This document shows positions 51,482-62,523 of a stretch of 64,000 bases of DNA, piece after piece. The stretch is from Strigamia acuminata (taxonomy: Eukaryota; Arthropoda; Chilopoda; Geophilomorpha; Linotaeniidae), in contig OX442322.1 in NCBI GenBank assembly GCA_949358305.1, positions 1,054,001-1,118,000 on the forward strand, given 5' to 3'. A model generated the notes under the pieces. That model was not told where the DNA came from. It did no database searches and saw only the letters and a list, made by a program, of their open reading frames with translations. The position numbers were made by a program, and so were the translations under genes. How positions within the stretch are numbered: the stretch's first letter is position 1; each line of letters begins with the position of its first letter.

Positions 51482-52310
51482 TTTTCAACCAAACATGTCG
51501 TACGCAAATGTATCATCCTTTCATGTCAGCGAAATAACAGAAGAAAATATCAAGTTTTTTGTTAAAGACACCGACCTAAGTCTGGCGAACAGCATTCGAC
51601 GTGTTTTTATTGCGGAAGTGCCAACAATGGCAATCGATTGGGTTCAAATAGAAAAAAATTCCACAGTTTTACACGATGAATTCATTTCTCATCGAATGGG
51701 CTTAATCCCACTTACTAGCGATGATGTTGTCGATAAAATGCTGTATTCAAAAGACTGTAGCTGCGTCGATTTTTGCCACGATTGTTCTGTGGAATTTACC
51801 CTGGACGTAAAATGCACCACTGATCAAAGTCGACACGTGACAACCGCGGATTTGAAGAGTGGCGATCCCCGAGTCGTTCCGGTAACTTCACGACATCGAG
51901 AAGACGACACCAGTGAAAACGGAGAAACAGATGACATTTTGATTGTGAAATTAAGAAATGGTCAAGGGCTGAAGCTCCGAGCGTACGCGAAGAAGGGAAT
52001 CGGACAAGAACATGCAAAGTGGAACCCAACATGCGGGGTGGCGTTTGAATACGACCCAGATAATGCTTTTCGTCATGCCACGTTTATGAAGCCAAACGAG
52101 TGGCCCAAAAGTGAATATTCAGAACTCAAAGAAGGTAGCTTTGCAGCTCCCTACGTGGCGGATGGAAAACCAGACAAATTCTTCTTCAACATTGAATCAA
52201 CAGGTGCTTTACGACCGGAAAATATTGTTCTCATGGGTTTCAATGTATTAAAAAGAAAGCTAAGCGATTTACAAACTCAACTTTCTCATGAAATCCAGAT
52301 GATGTGCTGA
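51474..52310 (+). CDS. Rpb3: DNA-directed RNA polymerase II subunit RPB3
   Basis: RPB3 (POLR2C) pairs with RPB11 to form the alpha-like platform on which Pol II assembles. The frame encodes 278 aa against about 275 in human. The alpha-like N-terminal domain is clear ([28 protein letters not shown]). The insert carries a zinc-type set [10 protein letters not shown]. The second half ([47 protein letters not shown]) is strongly conserved. The family start aligns with Met8 (MSYAN, 51495), and the ATG at 51474 lies inside a four-codon upstream ORF (ATG GAT GTC TAG, 51470-51481), so I favour 51495. No intron is seen. AATAAA words near 52379 and 52393 could end the mRNA. It is tail to tail with the minus-strand gene ending at 52553. 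Confidence 0.97.
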   Translation: MSSFQPNMSYANVSSFHVSEITEENIKFFVKDTDLSLANSIRRVFIAEVPTMAIDWVQIEKNSTVLHDEFISHRMGLIPLTSDDVVDKMLYSKDCSCVDFCHDCSVEFTLDVKCTTDQSRHVTTADLKSGDPRVVPVTSRHREDDTSENGETDDILIVKLRNGQGLKLRAYAKKGIGQEHAKWNPTCGVAFEYDPDNAFRHATFMKPNEWPKSEYSELKEGSFAAPYVADGKPDKFFFNIESTGALRPENIVLMGFNVLKRKLSDLQTQLSHEIQMMC

Positions 52311-52552
52311 CTATTACTTAATGGGTTTATTAATTTCACACACATCAATTACAAAATGTAACTTATTTGAATCTATATAAATAAAATGAGAAATAAAATT
52401 GTGTACAAACAAACCAATTTGTTTTATCAAAAGAAATTGGTTTGTTTCACAATCGAAAAATTTGAAGTTGATGACTGTATAATAATAATAAAAATAGTTG
52501 TTTGATTTGATATAAATCAGAGCCAACCGGGCAGGTTTGTTTAGTCATAAAA

Positions 52553-53480
52553 TTATACAGCCAAAATTGAAATAGGTGCCGTCGCGTTGGTGGTGGTTAG
52601 ATTGCACTTGCGATTCTTTAACGTATAAATCGTTCTGTCTAAGCTGTTCCAAGGAAGCCATGGTCTGCTGACTCGAGATAGAATTTTGATCGATTCTGCG
52701 CACTCCATGCAACAAGCCCAGTGCTGGAACGGCACGCACGTGTTGCCCAGGTAAAGATTCTTAAATGTGAATACTGCGTAGCCTGGAAAGGAAGAGGAAT
52801 TAATAAGATTTGGTATTAATTAGTGGCGCATTAACTTGTAAGTGTTCAAAAGGTCCAGTTTTACCTAAAGAAGTATTTTCACATCTAAAAAAGTACGTTT
52901 TGTTATTTTACAATTCAATACACCACTTATCTGCTTCCAAACGCACTTTTAGGCAAAAATGACTTTTTAGACATGAAAAAGCATTTTGATGTAAAACTGG
53001 GCCTTATTTCGACATGAAAATACATTTTAGGCAAAACGAAACCCATTGCCTTCCTCTTTTTAAATCATGTAGAAACCTGGCACGCAATAGATGTCGGCAT
53101 CCAGTGAACTACAGACCAACATACATAAATTCATACTTCGAATCTGCATAGATAAAATGAAAATGAATGAACTATTAATTAAACGATAAAAAATTGTTTT
53201 AAAAATCGGAAAATACTTGGCTCGAGTCGTGCGTAACGTTTAAACAGCGCTGCTTCTTTAGTGACGCCTTTTCCCACGAATGAACAATCGTTAGTATTTT
53301 TCCTAAATCGCCATAAACGGTGGCAACTTGCAAATCAATGAGAAAGTCTACAGTGCGAATTACCACCGTGTGATTGCCGTTGTTATCGACTACTACACGA
53401 AGTGATTTTTGCTCTCCTGAACGGGAAACGAATTCACACGAGGGCAACGAACTGAAACGCCAAACTTGTCCTCTCCACAT
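52553..53480 (-). CDS. Unrecognised three-exon host gene, 186 aa
   Basis: Coding exons are 53480-53217, 53143-53077 and 52782-52553, joined at GT-AG borders with matching phases (264, 67 and 230 nt, total 561 = 187 codons). The start is ATG at 53480 (MWRGQVWRFSSLPSCEF); a further 5' exon ending at a GTAAGT donor near 53570 has a stop in frame and is probably untranslated. The protein is Cys-rich in its last two exons (LCMLVCSSLDADIYCVPG, NTCVPFQHWACCMECAES) with NNGNHTVV and NLTTTNATA sites that could be N-glycosylated. The first 30 residues are not a classic signal peptide. I do not recognise the family. Its 3' end converges on RPB3 with about 240 bp between stops. Confidence 0.7.
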
Positions 53481-53486
53481 TTTCCC

Positions 53487-54561
53487 CTGGTAACATACAG
53501 TTAGAAATAAATAAATATTAGTTTCGGTCATCGGTTTGGAATATTTAATTGCAATAAATTATGCACTTACCGGTATTTACGTTTAATCATGCTTTTAATA
53601 CGTTGACAAAATGTACTTCTTTCGATTTGCAGTGACAATCTACTTGTAATTTATCCGTTGTTGACAGTTGTTTTAACATATTGCACAGAATGTTAGAGTA
53701 TCAGTCACTTCGATCTTTGAAAAGTAAAATGTTATTTTATATTACGGAGTATTTTATATGAATCAATCTATTTTTATGTTAATGCGCAATTTTTCTACTT
53801 AGATCATCGACGTTTTGTGGATTAAACATGTGAACACCAACAAGATGACTAGCGCACTTTTTTCCATGTTTGTGTTCATCTTTAACAGATCTAATAAATA
53901 AAAAAAACACTACGGCATCTCTATGCCGTTGATGTCGAGCAGTCTATGCCGTTGACGAAACAAAATGGAACATTTAGATGCAAAAAGTAACCATTTATGA
54001 CGTAAGTAAGTAAAGAGAAATTCCTTCAACTGAATGTACTTAGTTCCGTTTTTGTCGCTAGTCCGCGCCAGCAGACCAACCAATTGCTATTGGCACAGAT
54101 TTGACCGAGTAATCTGGCGAGCGCTGCCGATCGTCGCCAGAGAGGAGGGCATTTTCTAAAGGTTTACTATGTTCTATTGTTGTAAAAAGGTATGTTAAGA
54201 GTAACAAATATCTTCTTTATCATTTCAGGAAAGGCATTTTAGCACATCAGTTTCTGTAAATGTAAGTTTTACTATTTTCTATTGTTGTAAATGTAAAAAA
54301 AGATTAAATATAATGGTGTAACACACAAACGTGTTCACGAAAACATGAATAAAAACATGTTCAAATGAGTGAATCGGTATTTTTATTTATTTATTCATTT
54401 ATTTTCATGTTTCATCAATTCATCTAAACCTACTGTAGTGGCATAAATTTCAATCCGTCTACTTAAGAAAGCCACTGCCACCAGAGCGCGAGCTCGCACT
54501 TTTTCTCATATCAACACGAAGCAGTGAGCAGTTAGTTAGTTGCCGTACGGATCCATTCGTT
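53487..54561. other. Region between two host genes
   Basis: It includes the probable 5' untranslated exon of the minus-strand gene (ending near 53570). A repeated CTATGCCGTTGA word occurs near 53920-53960. No coding sequence is supported. Confidence 0.45.
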
Positions 54562-56326
54562 ATGCATCTCCGTTGCTTTTTTTCCATCTTATCGCGATCA
54601 AACAATTTGACCAACGCAAATCTAACGGTACTTCGAAGATCCATTCTCCAAAAAACCCGCCGATCTTTCCATCCAAAATGCACGAAACTTCGCAACGAGC
54701 GCAAATTTGTGCAAAGGCAAACACGGGCAATCGCGAGTCTCATCAGTCGTCGTTCGAGATCAAGGCACACACAGCGAAAATTCCGTAGATTAGATTCTCA
54801 ACACATCACGTAAGTATCCAGAACAAAAATCCCCGCAAAAAAACGCGTCCAAAAACGATCAAGATTGAGCGAAAATCGGCAAATTCCTTGGATTTTGTTC
54901 TGCTTCAAAAATGGCGGCTCGTGGGCTGTTCTTTGACGTTTCTTCTTCATCCAAATTTGCCCAAATTTTGATCTAACGACCATCCAACGGTCTAAAAACA
55001 TCGCCAAAACGTGTAAAGAGGGTCTTAGGTAAGCATTGGGTAGGAATTGGATGACTTGGAAGCGTTTAAATGGCATAAAGTTAGCTTTTTTCGGGTTTAG
55101 GCAGTTAGTTGCAAGTACAACAGCAGTTATGGCGAGGTTTGTTCGATGTTGGATGCGAGTTTATCTTCACTTAGTACTGGGTTTTGTTTGCTCGAGGTTT
55201 GCTTTATGTTGTATTAATTTTTGCGAGCAATTGACGCGTTTTTGTGGGTTAATTTAGTTTGTTTTTTTATATTTTCGTATTGTACGAGGTGTGGAAAATT
55301 CGATCCGGTTACCAGAGTTGACTACCAGAGTTGACTCGAAAGCATTTGAGTTGCTGTCAAAGTGGCAGCGATGGTGGGAAATTGGTTCTTGTTTTTGGGT
55401 TTTTCGTGCTGGAATGAATGGGTTCTTATAATATAATTATTTTTAAATTATAAAAAAAATATTTTAGAAAAATTAAAATATTTTTTTATTGCTGGGAAAA
55501 ATTGAAATTGTCGGGAATTGGTTGAAAATTGATTGAATATTTGCTTAAAATATTCTAAAATGGTTTATTAAATGCTACAACGATTTTCCGTTGTTTTAAA
55601 GGCGAAAAACATGAAATTAAATTTTTGTTTTTGATTTTAAAATGATTCTTTGGTAATAAAAATTAACCAGAAGTAAATTTATTTATTTAGGCGCCAATCG
55701 ATGTTTCCCGATAAAAACACACCAAATTTGATGTTCAACGGGATCCGTTTTGCAGAGTTACCGATTTGTCACGTGAAGGCCACAAAAAAAAAAACACACT
55801 GATGACTTTGACCGATCGATTAGGTAATGAATCAATCGTCAGGACAAGTTATCAAACTGCATTATGCCAAATTCGAACACTAAATTCTTTTTTTTGTTTT
55901 GTTTTTGTTTTCTTCTTCCCTTTTCTTTTTTTATTGTGAATACCACAATAACACGCACACTTTGTTGATGAATGCGCCTAGTATTTATTTAATAGGTGGT
56001 TTTAATTTTTTTTTCTAGTGTGACAAGTGAGTGACAAGTTATAACTGTGATGAAACGATTTGACTACAGGGAGTAAAAAGATTTAAGAACACGAGGAAAG
56101 GCACCAACATCGCCGCACAGGCCACAGGAATCACCATAAGCAAAGTGAGTCGGCCATTTTGGTTTGGTATTTAATTTGATTTAATGGGATTTGTTTTGTA
56201 TAAAGCTCTGGTGAAAGGCATCACTGATGTGCGAGTCAAGGTCCAAGGATGGCCGGCGTGAACGCGGTTTCGCTGACGGACGACACTCCGGTGCCATTTA
56301 GTGCGTTTCCACGGCCCCGAAAGTAG
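54562..56326 (+). pseudogene. mRpS11: mRpS11-derived pseudogene (mitochondrial ribosomal protein uS11m)
   Basis: Exon 1 (54562-54809) encodes an Arg-rich, mitochondrial-presequence-like MHLRCFFSILSRSNNL start and ends in a GTAAGT donor. Exon 2 (55691-55823) joins in phase and encodes MFPDKNTPNLMFNGIRFAEL and PICHVKAT, as in insect mRpS11, but an A11 run shifts it into a stop. Exon 3 (56070-56144) encodes FKNTRKGTNIAAQATGITIS, highly characteristic of uS11m. Exon 4 (56205-56326) has KGITDVRVKVQG and then, out of frame, NAVSLTDDTPVPF and RPRK. The conserved GPGR loop between them is deleted and the exon 4 acceptor is one base out of phase. Together these indicate decay. A dispersed repeat occupies intron 1. 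Confidence 0.75.
55141..55625 (+). repeat. Dispersed repeat, copy 2 (in mRpS11 intron 1)
   Basis: Inverted relative to 35427-35910, about 485 bp, with scattered differences. Confidence 0.85.
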
Positions 56327-58188
56327 CAACAGCGTAAGTTGTGATTCGTGGAAGGCAGGAACCTTTTTATGCTTTTTAATGAATTAAAAAGTAAAGGCTT
56401 TACGCCAGTTTTGTTTATCTGAATTTAAAAGTTAACGTCGTAACGTTTTATTATATAAATTTATTTTAAATTAAAAAATTAAATGAATTTTATTAATTTT
56501 TTATTTTTTTTATTTTTAGTTGAAACGAACTTGGAACTATTTCGGATTTTCATATATATTTTTTTTTAAATCAAAATAAATAGAAAGTGAATAACAATTT
56601 AAAAGACTAAAATTAATAATTCTTGTAATTATTTAAAAATAATTTGAATATTTTTTATAAATTAATTTTATTTAAAAGTCAAAAAAAAATAGCAAGCATT
56701 TGGATATTTTGTTGTTGTAATAATTCAAATGTTTTGATCCAAATAAATATTGACTAAAATTTGAAAATGACGTGGTTTATTTAAATTTAAAATTTAAATA
56801 ATATGCTTAAAAAAAAGTTTAATATGGAAGCCAGTGCGAGTTAATGCGGAATAGTTTGAATATTAATACAATCGGACCTTGTAAAGGACAAGAAATATCG
56901 AAAGCAAGTTGAATTAATACGTCGCGAATATATTTGTGCGAATATATTTGTGCGACTGGCATCACTCTGCCAATTTGCAGTTGGCTTTGCTTTTCCCAAC
57001 GAACGAACCAAGGAAGAAGAAAGCCATGGCGGGTTGGCTGTGAACGAGTTTTTTTGCTCAGTTCCCGTTCGTCTTTTTATACCTAGCGGTCATCTGGTAC
57101 TCGAACACAACATTAGGTGTTTATTATTTGCTCTTTTACTAGTATTTTTTGAGAAAAAACGTGTACGAAACGACGCGGTTTACGCTCATTTTGTTTAGGA
57201 CGAATGTCGACATGAATGGCCACATGAAACTTAGCCATTTTGTTGTAATCTTCAAACATTTAAGTCGCTCGTTTATTAACGCCCTGTAAACACTTTTAGT
57301 CGACGGATAATCACGTTTTAAGTGTCCGTTGGCATTTTCGGACGCTGATTGCGCTTTTTGATCGGATTTGCATCGAACCAACCGCGTTTTCTGAGCTACG
57401 TTCGACAATGGCGCAGACATGGATGAGGTATTTACTTTCAGTTTGTATACTTTTTATTCATTTCTACGCTAGTTTTAACTCGTTTTACCACAATTACTAG
57501 CACTTTTTGACGTATATTTAGTTGGGGTTTGGGATTTTTCTACCGGGTGTGGACCACGCGCTTTTAAACCCGGTTTATCTCTGATTTAACTTGGGAATTG
57601 AATATTAATTGGCGATTTGACGCTGATTGGAATATAATTTCGATTGTTTTCAGAGGATTTAGTTGTGGATGGGCTCGGTGCAGCATTTCGCCAAGTCGGC
57701 TCGACCATTTTGTGGTATTCGCCTTAGAGAAAGTGGGGACTGTGGGACGCAATTTGGTGGTGGTTGACGATGTTTTGATTTATTATTGAATAGGTTTCAC
57801 CCTAAACCACTTGGCAGAAGATTCTTTAGACAGATGACTTTGATTTGACTTGGAATTGGTCATTTTTTTCGTGGTATCCATTTTTGCAAATCGAAGATGA
57901 AATTGTGGGTAGCTGGAATGGTTGTCGACATTGGCACCAGCTGCGGACACGATTTTGCAATGCTCTCTCACATTGTTACAAACAATTACATCACACAGGA
58001 TTCTTTACTGTGTGTTAAAACACTATTTTTTTTTCATTTTTTGAGTAAAAAGGCCAAGTGTAGCACTTCACTTGGTGATTAACTTGTTCAAACTTTACCC
58101 TGGAACCCAGGTAATTTGATGTCACATGACATATGACATCACAACTTTGTTCACCAACATGACTGCCTGCATGAAGGCAACAATAGTG
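56327..58188. other. Intergenic sequence, no gene supported
   Basis: AT-rich to about 56900, then mixed. Open frames at 56950-57200 and 57598-57790 have no recognisable content. Confidence 0.45.
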
Positions 58189-58260
58189 TGTAGTGGTAGC
58201 CTAGTGGTTAAGGCAATGGACAAAGAATTTTTCCACACAGGTTCAAATCCTGTTTTCTGA
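58189..58260 (+). repeat. tRNA-derived SINE head or degenerate tRNA
   Basis: A perfect A-box-like TAGCCTAGTGGTTAAGG (58197-58213) and B-box GGTTCAAATCC (58240-58250) form an internal Pol III promoter, and a run of eight T follows near 58270. The anticodon and acceptor stems do not pair properly, so this is not a working tRNA gene. Confidence 0.65.
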
Positions 58261-58445
58261 AAATTTTTACTTTTTTTTAGTAGTAATGGTAATGTTTGTT
58301 ATTTTATATTTGTTAAAAAATTAAAATTAATTGAATTAAAATTTTTAAAAATCCAGGAAATTTAAATTATTACGAAGAATTATTATTATTGTTATTATTA
58401 TTATTATAAAGCATTGATATCATTAAACATTATTAAACATTAACA
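58261..58445. other. AT-rich spacer with TTA microsatellite
   Basis: A (TTA)n-like tract near 58378-58410. Confidence 0.5.
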
Positions 58446-58833
58446 CCAACCAAATGACATAACCGAAGAATCCATCCCTGACATCAACGCAATATTTCCC
58501 TTATTCTGTAAAACTTGCAACATGAAATTCACCGGCAAAGAAACATATAAACAGCACTTGACCACTGCAATGCATTTGAAAAAGTCATTTCAGAATTCGA
58601 GAGCAGCAATTTCAGCAAGTGATCCGGATTTTCCGTTTTGTTTTTTCTGTTTGGTTTGTGACAAGAAGTTTACAAGTGAAAAACCGTATAAGCAACACTT
58701 GCAGAGCATGGCGCATGTTAAAAAAGTCAATATGAATCTGAGAAACACACCATGCAAAAATGAACAATTTAGGAATGTTGACAAGGTGTATCATCAGTTT
58801 TGTCTTAAAATGGGCAATTTATGTTTGTTTTGA
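58446..58833 (+). CDS. Two-finger U1-type C2H2 zinc-finger ORF, probably partial
   Basis: The open frame begins just after a stop at 58443-58445 and has its first ATG at 58522, but that ATG lies inside the first finger, so the natural start is missing or in another exon. Finger 1 is FCKTCNMKFTGKETYKQHL then TTAMH, and finger 2 is CLVCDKKFTSEKPYKQHL then QSMAH. Both have C-x2-C-x12-H-x5-H spacing, as in U1-type fingers that bind double-stranded RNA or RNA-protein complexes. The spacing between fingers is about 45 residues. It stops at 58833, and ATAAA/AATAAA follows near 58872. It may be a short gene, a retrocopy or a last exon. Confidence 0.5.
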
Positions 58834-58914
58834 GGGACATAGGAGAATAATTTTATAAATATTCAAAAAAGTTAAATAAATTTTTCAAAAACTTGAATTC
58901 TAACAACCTTGTTA

Positions 58915-60700
58915 TTATCACCTCACTGCTTGAGCTGAAGCGAAAGACTGTAACACACTTTTACCAGACAATTTCCAGCCATATCACATGACACCTTTGT
59001 AACCAATTACAAAATTAACAGTTTTTCAAAAGAGGTCACGTCCGCTGAAAAATTATTAATTCTATTTCTGATTTAAAGAAAATGTTATAGGCAGTTTTTC
59101 AAAAGAGGTCACGTCCTCTGAAAAATTGTTAATTCTATTTCTCTTTTAAAGAAAATGTTAATTGCATCTATTGGTCAAAGCGAATCACGTGTTATACCAG
59201 CAAAATTGTATCGTAACATTAATTTGCATACGTTTGTTTTCACTGCGGCAGTGAGGTGATAGCAAATGATGCCGTCAAACCCAACACCAGATGGCGCCCC
59301 GAACGGTCATTGGGAGCACAGCAATCAAAAACCAAGAATGACCACTACTTGGCAAAACCAAGTCAAGGAAAAATGAAAATATTTAAATGTAAATATTTTG
59401 AAATAAAAGTTTAAAATCGCATATTTGAGATTTAAAATTATAAAATTAAAAAAGGAATTTAAATTAAATTAAATTTATTGTTAAAAGTGACATTACAAAT
59501 TTAAAAAATGTAAAGTTATTGTGCGTGTTCATTGTAAAATGTCTTTTTAATTTTGTAAAGTTATTGTTCGAAATGTTTTCTGCTGAGGAATAGAACATTT
59601 GGTCAAAAGCCCAGACACCTTGTGCTTATCACCTCACTGCTTGAGCTGAAGCGAAAGACTGTAACACACTTTTACCAGACAATTTCCAGCCATATCACAT
59701 GACACCTTTGTAACCAATTACAAAATTAACAGTTTTTCAAAAGAGGTCACGTCCGCTGAAAAATTATTAATTCTATTTCTGATTTAAAGAAAATGTTATT
59801 AGCAGTTTTTCAAAAGAGGTCACGGCCTCTGAAAAATTGTTAATTCTATTTCTCTTTTAAAGAAAATGTTAATTGCATCTATTGGTCAAAGCGAATCACG
59901 TGTTATACCAGCAAAATTGTATCGTAACATTAATTTGCATACGTTTGTTTTCACTGCGGCAGTGAGGTGACAGCAAATGATGCCGTCAAACCCAACACCA
60001 GATGGCGCCCCGAACGGTCATTGGGAGCACAGCAATCAAAAACCAAGAATGACCACTACTTGGCAAAACCAAGTCAAGGAAAAATGAAAATATTTAAATG
60101 TAAATATTTTGAAATAAAAGTTTAAAATCGCATATTTGAGATTTAAAATTATAAAATTAAAAAAGGAATTTAAATTAAATTAAATTTATTGTTAAAAGTG
60201 ACATTACAAATTTAAAAAATGTAAAGTTATTGTGCGTGTTCATTGTAAAATGTCTTTTTAATTTTGTAAAGTTATTGTTCGAAATGTTTTCTGCCGAGGA
60301 ATAGAACATTTGGTCAAAAGCCCAGACACCTTGTGCTTATCACCTCACTGCTTGAGCTGAAGCGAAAGACTGTAACACACTTTTACCAGACAATTTCCAG
60401 CCATATCACATGACACCTTTGTAACCAATTACAAAATTAACAGTTTTTCAAAAGAGGTCACGTCCGCTGAAAAATTATTAATTCTATTTCTGATTTAAAG
60501 AAAATGTTATTAGCAGTTTTTCAAAAGAGGTCACGGCCTCTGAAAAATTGTTAATTCTATTTCTCTTTTAAAGAAAATGTTAATTGCATCTATTGGTCAA
60601 AGCGAATCACGTGTTATACCAGCAAAATTGTACCGTAACATTAATTTGCATACGTTTGTTTTCACTGCGGCAGTGAGGTGATAGCGAATGATGCGTCAAA
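58915..60700. repeat. Tandem array, 711-bp unit, 2.5 copies
   Basis: Copies start at 58915, 59626 and 60337 (exact 711-bp period) with very few differences. The first ~360 bp of each unit is bounded by inverted TATCACCTCACTGC / GCAGTGAGGTGATA ends, like a MITE. Inside it an ~85-bp segment with TTTTTCAAAAGAGGTCACG is duplicated. The second half carries CCAACACCAGATGGCGC and an AT-rich tail. Confidence 0.92.
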
Positions 60701-61137
60701 ATTTCCTTCTTTTGTTTTTTTCCTGTATAAACAACACAATCGCTTAATATTAATTTTTAATGATGTTCATAGTTAGAAAGAAATGGAGAAACAGAATGAA
60801 TTGCAAAACTTGTACTCCGTATTATTTTATTACGTCTGATTAAATGCTAGATTGAACTTCACTATTTTCAGTTGACATTGCTTTAAGACATCAGTGAATT
60901 TCCGCATTCTTGTAGTTTCAATTTTTGACGAGGAAGGGCGCCACCGGATGGGCACTTTTTTCTCAGCTTTTTATCTTTTTACTCATTTCACTTTCTTACT
61001 TTTAAAACACGCAGGGCGAAAGATATGTGGGGGCATTAAGATAGTTGTTTGCGTAGATTCTGTTTCCACAGCTATTTCTACCGAAATCTATTCAAAAATA
61101 CCAATTTTAAGTGATTTTCTGTTTTATGTGGTGTTCA
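60701..61137. other. Insertion-like segment in the third array unit
   Basis: About 440 bp absent from the other two units. It lies between GCGTCAAAA and TTCAAAACCAACACC, so TCAAAA may be a 6-bp target duplication. No ORF is supported. Confidence 0.5.
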
Positions 61138-61434
61138 AAACCAACACCAGATGGCGCGCCGAACGGTCATTGGGAGCACAGCAATCAAAAACCAAGAACG
61201 ACTACTACTTGGCAAAACCAAGTCAAGGAAAAATGAAAATATTTAAATGTAAATATTTTGAAATAAAAGTTTAAAATCGCATATTTAAGATTTAAAATTA
61301 TAAAATTAAAAAAAAGAATTTAAATTAAATTAAATTTATTGTTAAAACTGACATTACAAATTTACAAACTGTAAAGTTATTGTGATTGTAAAATGTCTTT
61401 TTAATTTTGTAAAGTTATTGTTTGAAGCAAAAAT
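61138..61434. repeat. Second half of the third 711-bp unit
   Basis: It matches 59280-59570 from the CCAACACCAGATGGCG word onward, slightly more diverged than the other copies. Confidence 0.85.
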
Positions 61435-61571
61435 TTACAATCTTTGTAAATGTGACTTTATCAAAGCCCAAAGTTCAACTTTACATTAACTTTTCAGCAA
61501 TTAAAAGACGTGAGAAACCATATTTTCTTCCAGTGATTAATATATCCTTTAATACAATCTTGATATCACGA

Positions 61572-61988
61572 ATGGCTTCAAATGGTAAGGGTTTTGGACT
61601 ATTTCTTGACAGCTCACTTACTATCCCTAAAAAGAGTTACGTCGATGTGTTACTAGACGAACTTAGCTCCTTCAAACAGCTCGTGCGCAGTCGTGCTCAA
61701 GTGCAGATGGAAAAATTGATGAAAGAAGCGGAAGAGGAAGAAAAGAAGAAAAGATTGGGTCCCGGCGGACTTGATCCGATCGAAGTGTTCGAGTCCCTTC
61801 CAGTGCCACTTCAAAAATGTTTCGAAGAAATGAATATCGCGATGCTGCGAAGAGAAATTGCTAAAATGTCGGAAGCGGAAGCATGTGTAATCATGAAACG
61901 ATGCGTGGACTCTGGACTCTGGATCCCCGACGCAAAGCAGGCAGAAGCAATGGCTGCCGCAGAAAAGGAGGCGGCAGAAAAGAAGTGA
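61572..61988 (+). CDS. Short CDC37-like protein (C-terminal third only)
   Basis: CDC37 is the HSP90 co-chaperone that delivers kinases. This 138-aa frame starts at ATG 61572 (MASNGKGFGLFLDSS) and aligns with human CDC37 from about residue 243 to the late 340s. The landmark KKRLGPGGLDPIEVFESLP, the segment LQKCFEEMNIAMLRREI and RCVDSGLWIPDAKQAEA are all present. The kinase-binding N-terminus and most of the HSP90-binding middle domain are missing. The frame is open upstream to 61422 but without CDC37 similarity. A pyrimidine-rich AG at 61494 could be a splice acceptor. No intron interrupts it. It may be a functional short paralogue, a truncated retrocopy or the last exon of a longer gene whose front was displaced by the 711-bp array. 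Confidence 0.75.
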   Translation: MASNGKGFGLFLDSSLTIPKKSYVDVLLDELSSFKQLVRSRAQVQMEKLMKEAEEEEKKKRLGPGGLDPIEVFESLPVPLQKCFEEMNIAMLRREIAKMSEAEACVIMKRCVDSGLWIPDAKQAEAMAAAEKEAAEKK

Positions 61989-62073
61989 ATATTTTTTTAA
62001 AAATTTTTTAAGAAATAATAATTTAGTTAACGTGACATGTTTTGTTTCCGCTTTACTCTGTTTACAATGTCAT
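61989..62073 (+). other. 3' flank of the CDC37-like ORF
   Basis: AT-rich, with an AATAATAATT stretch and no clear AATAAA until about 62157. Confidence 0.4.
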
Positions 62074-62523
62074 TTAAATTTTGTATTGTTGCAGATTCAC
62101 GTTGATATTCGATAAATACTGCATAAAAATTACGATTGAACTGGATTTTAATCTTAATAAAATAAACATGTTTTGGTTGCAAATCAAAGATTGCACTATT
62201 TTATTCGGGGCTCGCACATTACAAAACAAAGACAAAGAGAGATTATGACAAGTTATGCCATTACAATGCACTGTTGCGAGCAAACGCAACATAGTTAGAA
62301 TTACGGGTGAATTCCCTCTAGAAATTAGCACATTGGAGGCAAAGATCTCACAAGCCTTTGCATCATTTATTTTGGCAACATCAAGTTGCGAGGAAACCTT
62401 CAAACAGGTTTCAAGGACCTCAATCGTCTTCGGAAAGACATAGAAAGTTTAATTTAGTCAAATCTACACGCTTACCATGGTAGATTCTTTCCTATTCGGC
62501 TGGTTCCTCGAGTTTTTAGGCAT
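62074..62523 (-). CDS. Weak candidate two-exon gene, unrecognised
   Basis: A minus-strand ATG at 62523 (MPKNSRNQPNRKESTM) runs to a GTAAGC donor at 62475. A 48-nt intron would end at a weak CCGAAG acceptor (62428), and the frame then continues from 62427 with TIEVLETCLKVSSQLDVAKI and further helical sequence to a stop at 62074. Without splicing the frame stops at once. The last 40 residues overlap an AATAAAATA signal and may not be translated. No family is recognised. Confidence 0.35.

Noticed and set aside
57420-57790. Small two-exon gene starting MDE at 57418
   Set aside because: The donor and acceptor phases give an immediate stop and no frame has recognisable content.
58189-58260. Functional tRNA gene
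   Set aside because: A and B boxes are good but the acceptor and anticodon stems do not pair, so it was called a tRNA-derived repeat.
58915-61434. CRISPR-like array
   Set aside because: The 711-bp units are in direct tandem with no short repeat/spacer pattern, and the genome is eukaryotic.
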